From Desulfuromonas versatilis (lineage in GTDB: Bacteria > Desulfobacterota > Desulfuromonadia > Desulfuromonadales > NIT-T3): a DNA stretch of 64,000 nt. Shown one piece after another: positions 43,448 to 53,689 of the stretch. Location: contig NZ_AP024355.1 in NCBI RefSeq assembly GCF_019704135.1, positions 3,975,034 to 4,039,033 on the forward strand, written 5' to 3'. Position 1 is the stretch's first letter, and every line of letters starts with the position of its first letter. The translations under genes and the position numbers were made by a program. Under the pieces are notes generated by a model. That model had not been told where the DNA came from and did not search any database. It saw only the letters and a program-made list of their open reading frames with translations.

Positions 43448-44739
43448 GATTTTTCCAGCCGGATCGAAACCGACTTGGCGTGGGCCTCGAGCCCTTCGAG
43501 TTCGGCGATGTGCACGATCTGTCTGCCGAGCCGCTCGAGCCCGGCGCGGCTGAAGGAGACGATGCTCGACTTCTTGACGAAATCATCCACCCCCAGCGGC
43601 GAGAAAAAGCGGGCGGTGCCGCCGGTGGGCAGGGTGTGGTTGGGCCCGGCCAGGTAGTCGCCGGCCGCCTCGGGGGTGTGGTGGCCCATGAAGATCGCCC
43701 CGGCATGGCGGATCAGCGGCAGGATCTCGAAGGGATTGTCCACCGCCAGTTCCAGATGCTCGGGGGCGATGCGGTTGGAAAAGGCGATGGCCTCCTGGAG
43801 GTTTTCGGCGACGATCACCGCCCCGTAGCTGTCGATGGACTGGCGGGCGATGGCTTCGCGCGAGAGCTTGCCGAGTTGCTCCTCCAGCGCGGCGGCCACC
43901 TTCAGGCCGAAGGCCTCGTCGGTGGTGATCAGCACCGAGGAGGCGAGCTCGTCGTGCTCAGCCTGGGAGAGCAGGTCGGCGGCGATGTGCGCCGGGTCGC
44001 CGCTGCCGTCGTTGATGACCAGGATCTCGCTGGGCCCGGCGATCATGTCGATGTCGACCTGGCCGAAGACCTGCTGCTTGGCGGTGGCCACGTAGATGTT
44101 GCCCGGTCCGGTGATCTTGTCGACCCGCGGCACGCTCCGGGTGCCGTAGGCGAGCGCCGCCACGGCCTGGGCGCCGCCGATCTTGAAGATTTTATCCACA
44201 CCGGCCAGGTGGGCGGCGGCCAGCACGTGGGGATTGACCTCGCCGCCGGGCATCGGCACCACCATGATCACCTCGGCCACCCCGGCCACCTTGGCGGGGA
44301 CCGCGTTCATCAGCACCGAGGAGGGGTAGGCGGCCTTGCCGCCGGGGACGTAGATGCCGACCCGGTCGAGGGGCCGCACCATCTGCCCGAGCAGCACGTC
44401 GGGCTCGTCGGTGGAGAGCCAAGTCTCGGTCTTCTGCTTGCGGTGGTAGGCGGCGATGCGCTCGGCGGCCAGCTTCAGCGCAGCCAGGGACTCTTCGCTG
44501 ACCGCGGCCAGCGCCCGCTCGATCTCACCCTGGCTGACCTGCATGGTCTTGGCGTTGAGCTGCAGCCGGTCGAACTTGGCGGTGTAGTCGAACAGCGCCT
44601 GGTCGCCGCGCTCGCGCACGTCGGCGATGATGTTGCCCACCGCCACCTCGACATCGGCCTGAGCGGCTTCGCCGCGCCCGACGATCTCGGCGAAGGCGGC
44701 ATCGAAACCCGGGTCGCTGAATCGCAGAATCTTGATCAT
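43444..44739 (-). CDS. hisD: Histidinol dehydrogenase
   Basis: 431 aa, the usual length. [21 protein letters not shown] and [22 protein letters not shown] are the NAD-binding and substrate parts; [24 protein letters not shown] (zinc ligands Q, H) and [29 protein letters not shown] (catalytic Glu/His region) follow. It oxidises L-histidinol to histidine in two steps. It starts 84 bp downstream of hisG. No hisC is found between hisD and hisB, the place where many clusters have it. Confidence 0.97.
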   Translation of the reverse strand: MIKILRFSDPGFDAAFAEIVGRGEAAQADVEVAVGNIIADVRERGDQALFDYTAKFDRLQLNAKTMQVSQGEIERALAAVSEESLAALKLAAERIAAYHRKQKTETWLSTDEPDVLLGQMVRPLDRVGIYVPGGKAAYPSSVLMNAVPAKVAGVAEVIMVVPMPGGEVNPHVLAAAHLAGVDKIFKIGGAQAVAALAYGTRSVPRVDKITGPGNIYVATAKQQVFGQVDIDMIAGPSEILVINDGSGDPAHIAADLLSQAEHDELASSVLITTDEAFGLKVAAALEEQLGKLSREAIARQSIDSYGAVIVAENLQEAIAFSNRIAPEHLELAVDNPFEILPLIRHAGAIFMGHHTPEAAGDYLAGPNHTLPTGGTARFFSPLGVDDFVKKSSIVSFSRAGLERLGRQIVHIAELEGLEAHAKSVSIRLEKS

Positions 44740-44756
44740 GACATCTCCTGGAAACC

Positions 44757-44824
44757 GGGGAGCAGGAAGACGGGAGGGAGGATATGGCTTTTTCTTCTCA
44801 CTTCTCCCTTCTTCCGTCTCCCTT
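44757..44824. repeat. GGGAGCAGGAAGACGG-type inverted repeat between hisG and hisD
   Basis: GGGAGCAGGAAGACGGGAGG (44758-44777) pairs imperfectly with CTTCTCCCTTCTTCCGTCTC (44801-44820). The arms are purine and pyrimidine runs of related short units. Confidence 0.6.
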
Positions 44825-45486
44825 TATACAGACAGCTTGACCTGGTCGCCGATGACCTTTTCCAGCCCCTCGATGATGCGGGTGATGCGCTGGTGCTTGG
44901 TCTTGAGGCTGGCGCGGTTGACGATCAGCCGGGTGGTGATCTCGGCGATGGTCTCCACCTCGACCATGCCGTTCTCCCGCAGGGTGGCCCCGGTGGAGAC
45001 CAGGTCGACGATGCGCTCGGAGAGCCCGACCAGCGGCGCCAGCTCGATGGAGCCGTAGAGCTTGATCAGCTCGACCTGGATCCCCTTGGCGGCGAAGTAG
45101 CGCTCGGTGACGTTGGGGTACTTGGTGGCCACCCTGATGTTGGACCAGTTGACCGGGTCGTCCTCCCGGCGCAGCTCCTTGGGCTCGGCGACCACCATGC
45201 GGCAGTAGCCGAACTTCAGGTCCAACGGCTCGTAGAGGTCCTTGCCCTGCTCGAGCAAGGTGTCCTTGCCGACCACGCCCAGGTCGGCGCAGCCGTACTC
45301 GACATAGGTCGGCACGTCGGTGGCGCGCACCGCCATGAAGCGGAACTTGCTCTCGGGGTTTTCGAACACCAGCTTGCGACTCCCCTTCTCCATTTCGGGA
45401 CAGGTGATCCCGATCTTGGCGAACAGTTCCATGGAGTCCTGCATGATGCGCCCCTTGGGCAGGGCGAAGGTGATGTAGTCGCTCAT
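44824..45486 (-). CDS. hisG: ATP phosphoribosyltransferase, short form
   Basis: 220 aa, the short form lacking the C-terminal regulatory domain of long HisG. ITFALPKGRIM is the start, VRATDVPTYVEYGCADLGVVGKD the PRPP-binding region, and IVDLVSTGATLRENGM the PRT loop. Short HisG needs the regulatory subunit HisZ, which is not in the window. It catalyses the first, feedback-controlled step of histidine synthesis. It is preceded by murA, 104 bp upstream, with a heptamer inverted repeat in the spacer. Confidence 0.95.
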   Translation of the reverse strand: MSDYITFALPKGRIMQDSMELFAKIGITCPEMEKGSRKLVFENPESKFRFMAVRATDVPTYVEYGCADLGVVGKDTLLEQGKDLYEPLDLKFGYCRMVVAEPKELRREDDPVNWSNIRVATKYPNVTERYFAAKGIQVELIKLYGSIELAPLVGLSERIVDLVSTGATLRENGMVEVETIAEITTRLIVNRASLKTKHQRITRIIEGLEKVIGDQVKLSV

Positions 45487-45498
45487 TGAAAACCTCGT

Positions 45499-45590
45499 GA
45501 TGCGTAAGCCGTAAGGCGTAATAGGTAATTGGCGAAAGAAGGGGTTTTACCAGTTACGAATTACGAATCACCAATTACGGATTTGCCGTA
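45499..45590. repeat. GTAATTGG-type inverted repeat between murA and hisG
   Basis: GCGTAAGCCGTAAGGCGTAA plus TAGGTAATTGG (45502-45532) is mirrored by CCAGTTACGAATTACGAATC and ACCAATTACGG (45550-45580). AT-rich units of seven or so bases repeat within each arm. Confidence 0.6.
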
Positions 45591-46844
45591 TTAAGCCGGC
45601 GCCCGCTCGATCTGGGCGCCCAGGGCCTTGAGCTTCTCCTCGATGCGTTCGTAGCCGCGGTCGAGGTGGTAGATGCGCGAGACCTCGGTGGTGTTGTCGG
45701 CGGCCAGCCCCGCGAGCACCAGCGAAGCGCTGGCGCGCAGGTCGGTGGCCATGACCGGGGCGCCGAGCAGCCCCTTGACTCCCTTCACCGTGGCTGTATG
45801 CCCCTCGATGCGGATGTCGGCCCCCAGGCGCTGCAGTTCGCAGACGTGCATGAAGCGGTTCTCGAAGACGTTCTCGGTGATCGAGCTGGTGCCGCCGCCC
45901 AGCGTCATCAGCGCCATGAACTGGGCCTGCATGTCGGTGGGAAAGCCCGGGTGCGGGCTGGTCTTGATGTCCACCGAATTGATCTTGCGCGGACCCTTGA
46001 CGCGGAGGCCGCCGTCCTCGGCCCAGACCTCGGCGCCGGCCTCGCGCAGCTTGGCGATCAGCGCCTCGAGGTGGTCGGGAATCGCCCCGTTGACCAGCAC
46101 GTCGCCGCGGGTGATGGCGGCGGCGACCATGAAGGTCCCGGCCTCGATGCGATCGGGCATCACCGCGTAATCCATGGGCCGCAGCTCCTCGACCCCCTCG
46201 ATGACCACCGTGTCGCTGCCGGCCCCCTCGATGCGCGCCCCCATCCGGTTGAGAGCCTCGGCCAGGTCGATGATTTCCGGTTCGCGGGCGGCGTTCTCGA
46301 GGATCGTGGTCCCCTTGGCCAGCGCCGCGGCCATCATCAGGTTTTCGGTGCCGCCCACGGTGGGCAGGTCGAAATAGATGCGGGCGCCGTGCAGGCGCTT
46401 GGCGCGCGCCTCGACGTAGCCGTGGTCGAGGGAGATCTTGGCCCCCATCGCCTCGAGCCCCTTGAGGTGCAAGCCGATGGGCCGGGCGCCGATGGCGCAG
46501 CCGCCGGGCAGACTGACCCGGGCATGGCCGAGCCGGGCCACCAGGGGACCGAGCACCAGCACCGAGGCGCGCATGGTGCGCACCAGGTCGTAGGGGGCTT
46601 CGACGCTGCGGATCTCCCCGGCGTCGATGGCGAAGGTGCCGTTTTCGCGAACAACATGGGCGCCGAGGATCTTCAACAGCTTCTCGGCGGTGTCGATGTC
46701 CCGCAGGTGTGGGACATTGGCCAGACGGTGCCGCCCCGGGGCGAGCAGTGTGGCGAACAGCAGCGGTAGCGAGGCGTTTTTTGCCCCGCTGACCTGGACC
46801 TGGCCCTTGAGACGGTTGCCGCCGTGAATGATGATCTTATCCAA
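45591..46844 (-). CDS. murA: UDP-GlcNAc 1-carboxyvinyltransferase MurA
   Basis: 417 aa. The catalytic Cys lies in [13 protein letters not shown], the fosfomycin target. [15 protein letters not shown] and [13 protein letters not shown]-like starts, [20 protein letters not shown] and [14 protein letters not shown] complete the fold. It transfers enolpyruvate to UDP-GlcNAc, the first committed step of peptidoglycan synthesis. A TTG at 46844 is the only start matching the family N-terminus. It lies 51 bp downstream of prmC and is part of the prfA-prmC-murA-his transcript by spacing. Confidence 0.96.
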   Translation of the reverse strand: MDKIIIHGGNRLKGQVQVSGAKNASLPLLFATLLAPGRHRLANVPHLRDIDTAEKLLKILGAHVVRENGTFAIDAGEIRSVEAPYDLVRTMRASVLVLGPLVARLGHARVSLPGGCAIGARPIGLHLKGLEAMGAKISLDHGYVEARAKRLHGARIYFDLPTVGGTENLMMAAALAKGTTILENAAREPEIIDLAEALNRMGARIEGAGSDTVVIEGVEELRPMDYAVMPDRIEAGTFMVAAAITRGDVLVNGAIPDHLEALIAKLREAGAEVWAEDGGLRVKGPRKINSVDIKTSPHPGFPTDMQAQFMALMTLGGGTSSITENVFENRFMHVCELQRLGADIRIEGHTATVKGVKGLLGAPVMATDLRASASLVLAGLAADNTTEVSRIYHLDRGYERIEEKLKALGAQIERAPA

Positions 46845-46895
46845 TTCTATACCCTGCAGGCGCCCGCCAGGGGGCGCGGAAAAAAGGCCATGGCG

Positions 46896-47753
46896 CTACG
46901 AAACGGCCGCCTTGCGACCGCCGACCACCCGGGGCACCCCGGCGTAGTCGTCCCGGCAGCAGATCTCGCTGAGCCCGGCAGCCGCGAACAGCCGCTGCAC
47001 CGACTCGGCCTGGTCGATGCCGACCTCGACCAGCAGCCAGCCGCCCTGCCGGAGCATGGCCGGGACCCTGGCGGCCAGAATCCGGTAACAGTCCAGCCCG
47101 TCGGCCCCGCCGGCCAGGGCGAGGCGGGGCTCGAAGTCTTTCACCTCGGGCATCAGCCCGGCGAGGTCCCCCTCTGGGATGTAGGGGGGATTGGAGACCA
47201 CCAGGTCGTAGGGTCCGCCTTGGAAAGAGGCCAGATCCGCCTGGCGGAAGTCGACCCGGGCGGCCACCCCGTTGCGTTCGGCATTGCCGAGGGCCACCTG
47301 CAGCGCCGCGGCGCTGAGGTCGATGCCTTCGACCTGCGCTTCGGCCAGTTCGTGGGCCAAGGCGATGGCCACCGCCCCGCTGCCCAGGCCGATATCGAGA
47401 ATGCGGCAGGCGCCCGAGACCCGCTTGAGCCCCTCCTCGACCAGCACCTCGGTGTCGGGCCGGGGGATCAGCACCGCGGGGGTCACCTGCAGCGGCAGGG
47501 ACCAGAACTCGGTATGGCCGAGAATGTACTGCACCGGTTCGCGCCTGGCGCGCCGGCCCACGAGGGCCCGGAAGGCAGCCTGTTCGTCGGGGGTGAGGGG
47601 CTTGTCGTAGTTGAGGTAGAGCCCGACCCGGTCGAGCCCGAGCAGGTCGGCGAGCATGATTTCGGCATCGCGCCGCCCTTCCTCGATCCCCCTCTCGCGA
47701 AAATAGCCTGCGGTCCACTGCAGGATCTTCAGCACCGTCCAGCGTTCGGCCAA
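46896..47753 (-). CDS. prmC: Release-factor glutamine methyltransferase PrmC
   Basis: 285 aa. ILDIGLGSGAVAIALA is the SAM-binding motif I and LVVSNPPYIPEGDL the NPPY motif that binds the target glutamine. The N-terminal helical part (RRDAEIMLADLLG) contacts the release factor. It methylates the GGQ glutamine of PrfA and PrfB. Start is TTG at 47753, only one base after the prfA stop at 47755-47757 (reverse strand), so the two are coupled, as in most bacteria. Confidence 0.96.
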   Translation of the reverse strand: MAERWTVLKILQWTAGYFRERGIEEGRRDAEIMLADLLGLDRVGLYLNYDKPLTPDEQAAFRALVGRRARREPVQYILGHTEFWSLPLQVTPAVLIPRPDTEVLVEEGLKRVSGACRILDIGLGSGAVAIALAHELAEAQVEGIDLSAAALQVALGNAERNGVAARVDFRQADLASFQGGPYDLVVSNPPYIPEGDLAGLMPEVKDFEPRLALAGGADGLDCYRILAARVPAMLRQGGWLLVEVGIDQAESVQRLFAAAGLSEICCRDDYAGVPRVVGGRKAAVS

Positions 47754-47754
47754 G

Positions 47755-48822
<1,068 letters not shown>

Positions 48823-48838
48823 CCGGTTCAATCACCAT

Positions 48839-48912
48839 GTAGGGGCGCAACATCTTGCGCCCTTTGATTATTTATAGTCCGTTGCAACCGGGCGGGGTGA
48901 CCCCGCCCCTAC
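48839..48912 (-). repeat. Two palindromes between thyX and prfA
   Basis: 48839-48862 (GTAGGGGCGCAA-CATC-TTGCGCCC) and 48890-48912 (GGGCGGGG-TGA-CCCCGCCCCTAC). Bases 48909-48911 (CTA) are the TAG stop of thyX. Confidence 0.8.
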
Positions 48913-49598
48913 GATAATTCCGCGAATTCCTTGCGTACCTCGAGCATCTTGCCGCAGGTCATCTTCCCCTCGGGGCAGGCGCCGGCGACACAGCCGGGGC
49001 CGGCGTCGGCGAACAGCACCGGCGCGGCGCGGCGGGCCAGGCGCAGCATCTCCACGGCCATGGCGCGAATCTCCCACTGGGCCCGGCGGCAGCAGCGCAG
49101 GGCGAAGAAATGCCTGAGCTCGCGGCCGTTCATGCTGACCACGATCTTGGTCTCGGCGGCGTTGGGCAGCACGAAACGGGCGTCCTCGGCGGGGATGCCG
49201 GCCTCGAGCAGCTGGCCGTAAACCTGGTGGATCTCGTCGAGCAGGCTGTCGAAACGCTCCCTGAGAGCCGGCTGCGCGGCAATCGAAGGGGGCGTCACCG
49301 CGGCAAAGCGCTCCTTGTGGGAGACGTAGCGCTGGCTCTGCTGGGAATAGGAGGCGATGCGGTGGCGCACCAGCTGATGCGAGCAGGCCCGGCTGATCCC
49401 CTCGATGCCAAAGGTGAAGCAGGCGTGCTCGAGCACCGACAGGTGCCCCAGCGAAAGGATCTTCTGCAGGAAAGCCTCGCGATCGGTGCGGCTCTTCTCC
49501 AGAAGCTGTTCGATGGATGAGGCGGAGTAGCAGAGCCGGGCCGCGGCGGCGACCACCTGTTCAGGATCGGGCGTATGGGTCAGTAACTGGACGAGCAT
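48909..49598 (-). CDS. thyX: Flavin-dependent thymidylate synthase ThyX
   Basis: 229 aa. The signature RHRxxSxxxxSxRY reads RHRIASYSQQSQRY. HLSVLEHACFTFGIEGISR and NGRELRHFFALRCCRRAQWEIR complete the FAD- and dUMP-binding site. It methylates dUMP to dTMP using methylene-tetrahydrofolate, FAD and NADPH. The C-terminal 40 residues carry extra cysteines (GCVAGACPEGKMTCGK), possibly a small metal site, which is not part of the usual family core. Start ATG is clear. It lies between rpmE and prfA. Confidence 0.95.
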   Translation of the reverse strand: MLVQLLTHTPDPEQVVAAAARLCYSASSIEQLLEKSRTDREAFLQKILSLGHLSVLEHACFTFGIEGISRACSHQLVRHRIASYSQQSQRYVSHKERFAAVTPPSIAAQPALRERFDSLLDEIHQVYGQLLEAGIPAEDARFVLPNAAETKIVVSMNGRELRHFFALRCCRRAQWEIRAMAVEMLRLARRAAPVLFADAGPGCVAGACPEGKMTCGKMLEVRKEFAELS

Positions 49599-49672
49599 GG
49601 TTCCCTTGATTTAGGTCCCTGCCGCAGGGCACTCCGGCCGGAGGGGAGAATCCTGAAATCCGTGCGCCGGAC

Positions 49673-49705
49673 AAAAAAAAAGAGACGGCCCCGGAGGGCC
49701 GTCTC
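49673..49705 (-). terminator. Rho-independent terminator after rpmE
   Basis: On the minus strand, a 10-bp stem (49696-49705 with 49682-49691, loop of 4) and nine T. It ends the rpmE transcript, so thyX and those beyond probably have their own promoter. Confidence 0.88.
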
Positions 49706-49715
49706 CGGCGCTTGA

Positions 49716-49922
49716 TTACTTCTGGCCGTACTTTCTGCGGAAACGCTCGATGCGCCCGGCGGTATCGATCAGCTTCTGCTTGCCGGTGAAGAACGGATGG
49801 CAGGCAGAGCAGATCTCGGTGGAGATTTCGCCGCCCTTGGCGGTGGAGCGGGTTTCGAAGGTATTTCCGCAGTGACACTTCAGCGTCACGGCTTCGTATT
49901 TGGGGTGAATGCCTTCTCTCAT
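49716..49922 (-). CDS. rpmE: 50S ribosomal protein L31, zinc form
   Basis: 68 aa. [16 protein letters not shown] start, then CHCGNTF (C16-x-C18) and [13 protein letters not shown] (C37-x2-C40), four Cys that bind zinc. The type A protein, found on the central protuberance of the large subunit. It lies 115 bp downstream of rho. Confidence 0.97.
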   Translation of the reverse strand: MREGIHPKYEAVTLKCHCGNTFETRSTAKGGEISTEICSACHPFFTGKQKLIDTAGRIERFRRKYGQK

Positions 49923-50036
49923 GATTCGGTCTCCTTGGTGGCCTGGCTGGTACAGGCCGGATTATTAAACTACGGGCAAAGGAAACTAAATACCACCATC
50001 GCCCGGAGCATGCAAGCTTTTTCTGCGGAGGGGGAC

Positions 50037-51284
50037 CTACTGGTTCATGGAGTCGAAGAATTCCTTGTTGGTCTTGGATTCCCCCAGTTTCTCCAGGAGA
50101 AACTCCATGCTGTCGACCACGTTCATCTGCGAGAGAACCTTGCGCAGCAGCCAGATGCGCTGCAGGGTGGTCTTCTCCACCAGCAGTTCCTCGCGGCGGG
50201 TGCCCGACTTGTTGATGTCGATGGCCGGGAAGGTGCGCTTGTCGACCAGGCGCCGGTCAAGGTGCAGCTCCATGTTGCCGGTCCCCTTGAACTCCTCGAA
50301 GATGACCTCGTCCATCTTGCTGCCGGTGTCGACCAGGGCGGTGGCGATGATGGTCAGGCTGCCACCTTCCTCGATGTTGCGCGCCGCGCCGAAGAAGCGC
50401 TTGGGCTTGTGCAGGGCGTTGGAGTCAACGCCGCCCGAGAGGATCTTGCCGCTCGGCGGGACCACGGTGTTGTAGGCCCGGGCCAGACGGGTGATGGAGT
50501 CGAGCAGAATGACCACGTCGCGCTTGTGCTCCACCAGGCGTTTGGCCTTCTCGATGACCATCTCGGCGACCTGCACGTGGCGGGTGGCCGGCTCGTCGAA
50601 GGTCGAGGAGATGACCTCGCCGTTCACCGAGCGCTGCATGTCGGTCACCTCTTCGGGGCGCTCGTCAATGAGCAGCACGATCAGGTAGACCTCGGGGTGG
50701 TTGGCGGTGATGGAATTGGCGATGTTCTGCAGCAGCATGGTCTTGCCGGTGCGCGGCGGCGCCACGATCAGCGCGCGCTGCCCCTTGCCGACGGGGGTGA
50801 CCAGATCGACCACCCGCGCCGAGTAGTTGTCGGGGGTAGCTTCCAGCACCAGGCGCTCCTCCGGGTAGAGGGGGGTGAGGTTGTCGAAGAGGGTCTTTTC
50901 GCGGGCCACCGAGGGGTTTTCGAAGTTGACCTCGGAAACCTTGAGCAAGGCGAAATAACGCTCGCCCTCCTTGGGGGGGCGGATCTGGCCCGAAACGGTA
51001 TCGCCGGTGCGCAGGTTGAAGCGGCGGATCTGCGAGGGAGAGACATAGATGTCGTCAGGACCGGGGAGATAGTTGGCGTCGGGGGCCCGCAGAAAGCCGA
51101 AACCGTCAGGGAGGATTTCCAGCACCCCTTCGCCGAAGATCGCGCCGTTCTTCTCGGCGGTGGCGTTGAGGATGGCGAAAATCAGGTCCTGCTTGCGCAT
51201 CCCGGGGGCGCCTTCGAGCTTCAGATCCTTGGCAATGGCCGCCAGTTCGGTGGCCTTTTTCTCCTTGAGTTCCTTCAGGTTCAT
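50037..51284 (-). CDS. rho: Transcription termination factor Rho
   Basis: 415 aa from the ATG at 51284, preceded by AGGAGA; an upstream frame to 51371 has no support. The N-terminal RNA-binding domain has [21 protein letters not shown] and [29 protein letters not shown], the ATPase has [15 protein letters not shown] (Walker A), [16 protein letters not shown] (Walker B region) and the Q/R loops ([25 protein letters not shown]). The hexamer unwinds RNA and ends transcription. The long leader (about 320 nt) fits autogenous control. Confidence 0.97.
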   Translation of the reverse strand: MNLKELKEKKATELAAIAKDLKLEGAPGMRKQDLIFAILNATAEKNGAIFGEGVLEILPDGFGFLRAPDANYLPGPDDIYVSPSQIRRFNLRTGDTVSGQIRPPKEGERYFALLKVSEVNFENPSVAREKTLFDNLTPLYPEERLVLEATPDNYSARVVDLVTPVGKGQRALIVAPPRTGKTMLLQNIANSITANHPEVYLIVLLIDERPEEVTDMQRSVNGEVISSTFDEPATRHVQVAEMVIEKAKRLVEHKRDVVILLDSITRLARAYNTVVPPSGKILSGGVDSNALHKPKRFFGAARNIEEGGSLTIIATALVDTGSKMDEVIFEEFKGTGNMELHLDRRLVDKRTFPAIDINKSGTRREELLVEKTTLQRIWLLRKVLSQMNVVDSMEFLLEKLGESKTNKEFFDSMNQ

Positions 51285-51613
51285 TGTTTCTCCTCGACCG
51301 CCGTCGGCGGTGCGTCGGGCAGGATCGGTCGCCACGAACGCGCTGCGAGGCCTGCCGCAAGTTTGCTGCAATGTTTAGTGGTGTAAGGGCTTGTTATTTG
51401 GAGACGGTTCAAGTGGTTTTATTCGAGAATGGTCGCCGCGCAGGCAGGATATACCCACGGCTCCGCGATCGCATGCAAGTGTGTCACCGCCGATGTCGAC
51501 TCAGGTGCGACGATGGGCAGGCACATGACTTATCAAGAAAAAGAATAACAGGAAATTCCGAAAGGGTAGCTTCAGGCTGCAGAAAAAGGGGGATTTCGAC
51601 CGTATTCTGGCCA
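51285..51613 (-). promoter_or_regulatory. Long 5' leader of rho
   Basis: About 320 bases from the promoter at 51614-51642 to the rho start. No real gene is seen in it. In E. coli and others the rho leader is a Rho-dependent attenuator, and this length allows the same here by inference. The stretch is C-rich relative to G on the transcript only in parts. Confidence 0.45.
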
Positions 51614-51642
51614 TTCTTACTATCTTTGCGCCCGGATGTCAA
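51614..51642 (-). promoter_or_regulatory. Sigma-70 promoter of rho
   Basis: On the minus strand TTGACA (51637-51642), 17-bp spacer, TAAGAA (51614-51619). Confidence 0.65.
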
Positions 51643-51685
51643 TGGCTTTTATTGCCAGGCGCCCGCCACAGCCCGGTCCCGGGAA

Positions 51686-51722
51686 GCTGCCGCCCGGCAT
51701 CCATCTGGGGCCGGGCGGCAGC
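51686..51722 (-). terminator. Hairpin downstream of the lipoprotein gene
   Basis: A 13-bp perfect stem (51686-51698 with 51710-51722, loop of 11) 28 bp after the lipoprotein stop codon at 51751. No T tract, so its role as a terminator is uncertain. The short ORFs in 51285-51750 look like noise. Confidence 0.5.
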
Positions 51723-51750
51723 GGCTCGGCGCTGCTCGAATGGAACAGGG

Positions 51751-52551
51751 TCAGCTCGGCTGCTTGCCCTTGAGCATGTTGAGCATGCCGGGCTTGAGCT
51801 CCCCGACCAGCTTGTCGAAGAGCGTCTGGTACAGGTTCGGGAAAGAGCTGCGGTTGAAGATCCCCTTGCCTGACTCGGTCAGGGCGCGATCCAGGCCCGG
51901 GAGGGTGATCTCCTTGATCTTCACGGCATCGGATTTGTTGTAGTAGGCCTCGTCGAAGTCGGGGTACTGCAGGGGCAGAAACGCCTCGCGGCCCGGGTAC
52001 TCCCAGACGATCTCCCCGGTGGGGGCGACCACCGCCGCGGTGACCAGGATCGAGTTGTAGGGGGCCTCGAGATAACTGAGCAGGGCCCGGTCCCGGCGGG
52101 TCTCAGTCCGGGTGACGCCGTTGAGAATGACCACCAGGATACCGTCCACCAGGTTGCGGTCGGCTATCTGGCGCACGGCCTGGGGATCGAAACGGTAACT
52201 GCGATAGGCCTGGTCGCCCTGGCCGCGCATGGTGGCGCCGGTGACCAGGCTGGAGAAGAACTGCTCCGGATCCCCCGCCACGCTCCTGATGTCGAAATAG
52301 GCCTTCTCCTCGCGCAGCATGTTGACCAGACGGATCTCCTTGCCGGCATTGTGGCGCCGCAGCAGGGTGACTACGTCCTCCCGGTCGCCCCGGGAAATGG
52401 TCGAGCCGTTATCGTACATCAGCGGCAGCACGCCGAGGGTCTGGACCCGCTGGCGGTACTCTTCCTTGGGAATCTTGTAGAACCCGTTTCCGCAGCCGGC
52501 CAGCAGCAGGGCCAACAGCAAGGTCAACAGCAGGGCGAACAGACGACGCAT
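51751..52551 (-). CDS. Putative lipoprotein, 266 aa, unknown function
   Basis: The start at 52551 follows AAGGAGG; an upstream start at 52581 would break this. The signal sequence ends in LLLALLLAGC, so it is lipidated. The mature part has VLPLMYDNGSTISRGDREDVVTLLRRH, DIRSVAGDPEQFFSSLVTGATMRG and ADRNLVDGILVVILNGVTRTE. Repeated short beta-alpha units resemble the CsgG or GNA1162-like lipoprotein fold, but I cannot confirm this. The WEYPGREAFLPLQYPDFDEAYYNKSDA stretch is conserved-looking. It is a single gene with its own promoter, presumably. Confidence 0.7.
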   Translation of the reverse strand: MRRLFALLLTLLLALLLAGCGNGFYKIPKEEYRQRVQTLGVLPLMYDNGSTISRGDREDVVTLLRRHNAGKEIRLVNMLREEKAYFDIRSVAGDPEQFFSSLVTGATMRGQGDQAYRSYRFDPQAVRQIADRNLVDGILVVILNGVTRTETRRDRALLSYLEAPYNSILVTAAVVAPTGEIVWEYPGREAFLPLQYPDFDEAYYNKSDAVKIKEITLPGLDRALTESGKGIFNRSSFPNLYQTLFDKLVGELKPGMLNMLKGKQPS

Positions 52552-52601
52552 GGGAGAAACCTCCTTGGAGAAAAAATTCAATCGCGGAATTGTACCCTAA
52601 A

Positions 52602-53549
52602 TCAAAGCGAATGTGTATAGCCGGTGGTGGCGGACAAATCGAAATACCGCGAGGCGGCGGGGATGCGGGCCGGGTCGAAGTACGCGGACCCCCAAGCCAG
52701 CACCTCCCTGGCCGGGGCCCCGGCCAGGGCCGCGGGCACCGGCTGGCCGAGAAAGCTCAACACCGCCTGCAGCAAGGCGCCCCCCTGCCCGAAAGGGGGA
52801 AGCTCCAGCTGGCCGTGGCGCTTGCTGATCTTTTCGCCGTCGGCGGCCAGCGCCAGCGGCAGGTGCAGGTAGCGGGGCACCGGGTTGTCCAGGCAGCCGT
52901 GCAGGCAGATCTGTCGGGGGGTCGACCAGAGCAGGTCGGCGCCGCGCACCACCTGGTTGACCCCGGCCTCGGCATCGTCCACCACCACCGCCAGCTGGTA
53001 GGCGAACAGCCCGTCGGCGCGGCGCAGCACGAAGTCGCCCACCCCGTCGGCCAAGTGCTGCTCGAGGGGGCCGAACAGGCCGTCGGTGAAGCAGACCGCC
53101 TGCTCCGGCACCCTAAAGCGCAGGGCCCGCGGCCGCCGCCCCGGGGGCAGGCCGTCGCGGCAGGTGCCTGGGTAGATCGGCCCCTCCTCCCCCACGTGGG
53201 GGGCGCTGGCCGTCACCTCCTTGCGCGAACAGGCGCAATCGAACACCAGGTGCTTGGCCCGCAGCCGCTCCAGGGCGGCCTCGTAGGCCGAGGTGCGCCG
53301 GCTCTGGTAGACCACCTCGCCGTCCCATTCGAAGCCCAGCCCCTCGAGGGTGCGCAAAATGGCGTCCGCGGCCCCGGGAACCACCCGCGGCAGGTCGAGG
53401 TCCTCCATGCGCAGCAGCCAAAGCCCCCCTTCGCGGCGGGCCAGGCAGTAGCTGCCCACGGCGGTGACCAGCGAGCCGAAGTGCAGCGCGCCGGTGGGAC
53501 TGGGGGCAAAACGGCCGATCGTCTTGGATTGTTGGCTGTGGGGGGACAT
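52602..53549 (-). CDS. gluQ: Glutamyl-Q tRNA(Asp) synthetase
   Basis: 315 aa from the ATG at 53549; the frame to 53939 is not supported by any motif. FAPSPTGALHFGSLVTAVGSYCLAR is the HIGH region, FDCACSRKEVTASAP the zinc-binding Cys cluster, and GEKISKRHGQLEL the KMSKS equivalent. It is a GluRS without the anticodon-binding domain. It charges the queuine base in tRNA-Asp with glutamate. The 300-odd-residue length fits YadB. Its queuosine partners lie elsewhere. Confidence 0.93.
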   Translation of the reverse strand: MSPHSQQSKTIGRFAPSPTGALHFGSLVTAVGSYCLARREGGLWLLRMEDLDLPRVVPGAADAILRTLEGLGFEWDGEVVYQSRRTSAYEAALERLRAKHLVFDCACSRKEVTASAPHVGEEGPIYPGTCRDGLPPGRRPRALRFRVPEQAVCFTDGLFGPLEQHLADGVGDFVLRRADGLFAYQLAVVVDDAEAGVNQVVRGADLLWSTPRQICLHGCLDNPVPRYLHLPLALAADGEKISKRHGQLELPPFGQGGALLQAVLSFLGQPVPAALAGAPAREVLAWGSAYFDPARIPAASRYFDLSATTGYTHSL

Positions 53550-53624
53550 GGAAAAGCGCAGCTCCGGGAAAGCTGCTAAATGATGCCCCCGGGCCGTCGC
53601 GACTGTCAAGAATTTCCGCGCGGG

Positions 53625-53657
53625 AAAAAGGCTGGGGCCCGCCAGGGGACCCCAGCC
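53625..53657 (-). terminator. Rho-independent terminator
   Basis: On the minus strand, an 8-bp GC stem (53650-53657 with 53630-53637, loop of 12) then TTTTT. It ends the transcript of the secreted protein gene at 53690. Confidence 0.7.
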
Positions 53658-53689
53658 CTTTATGCTGGCCGATGGAGCCTTCGGACCGG

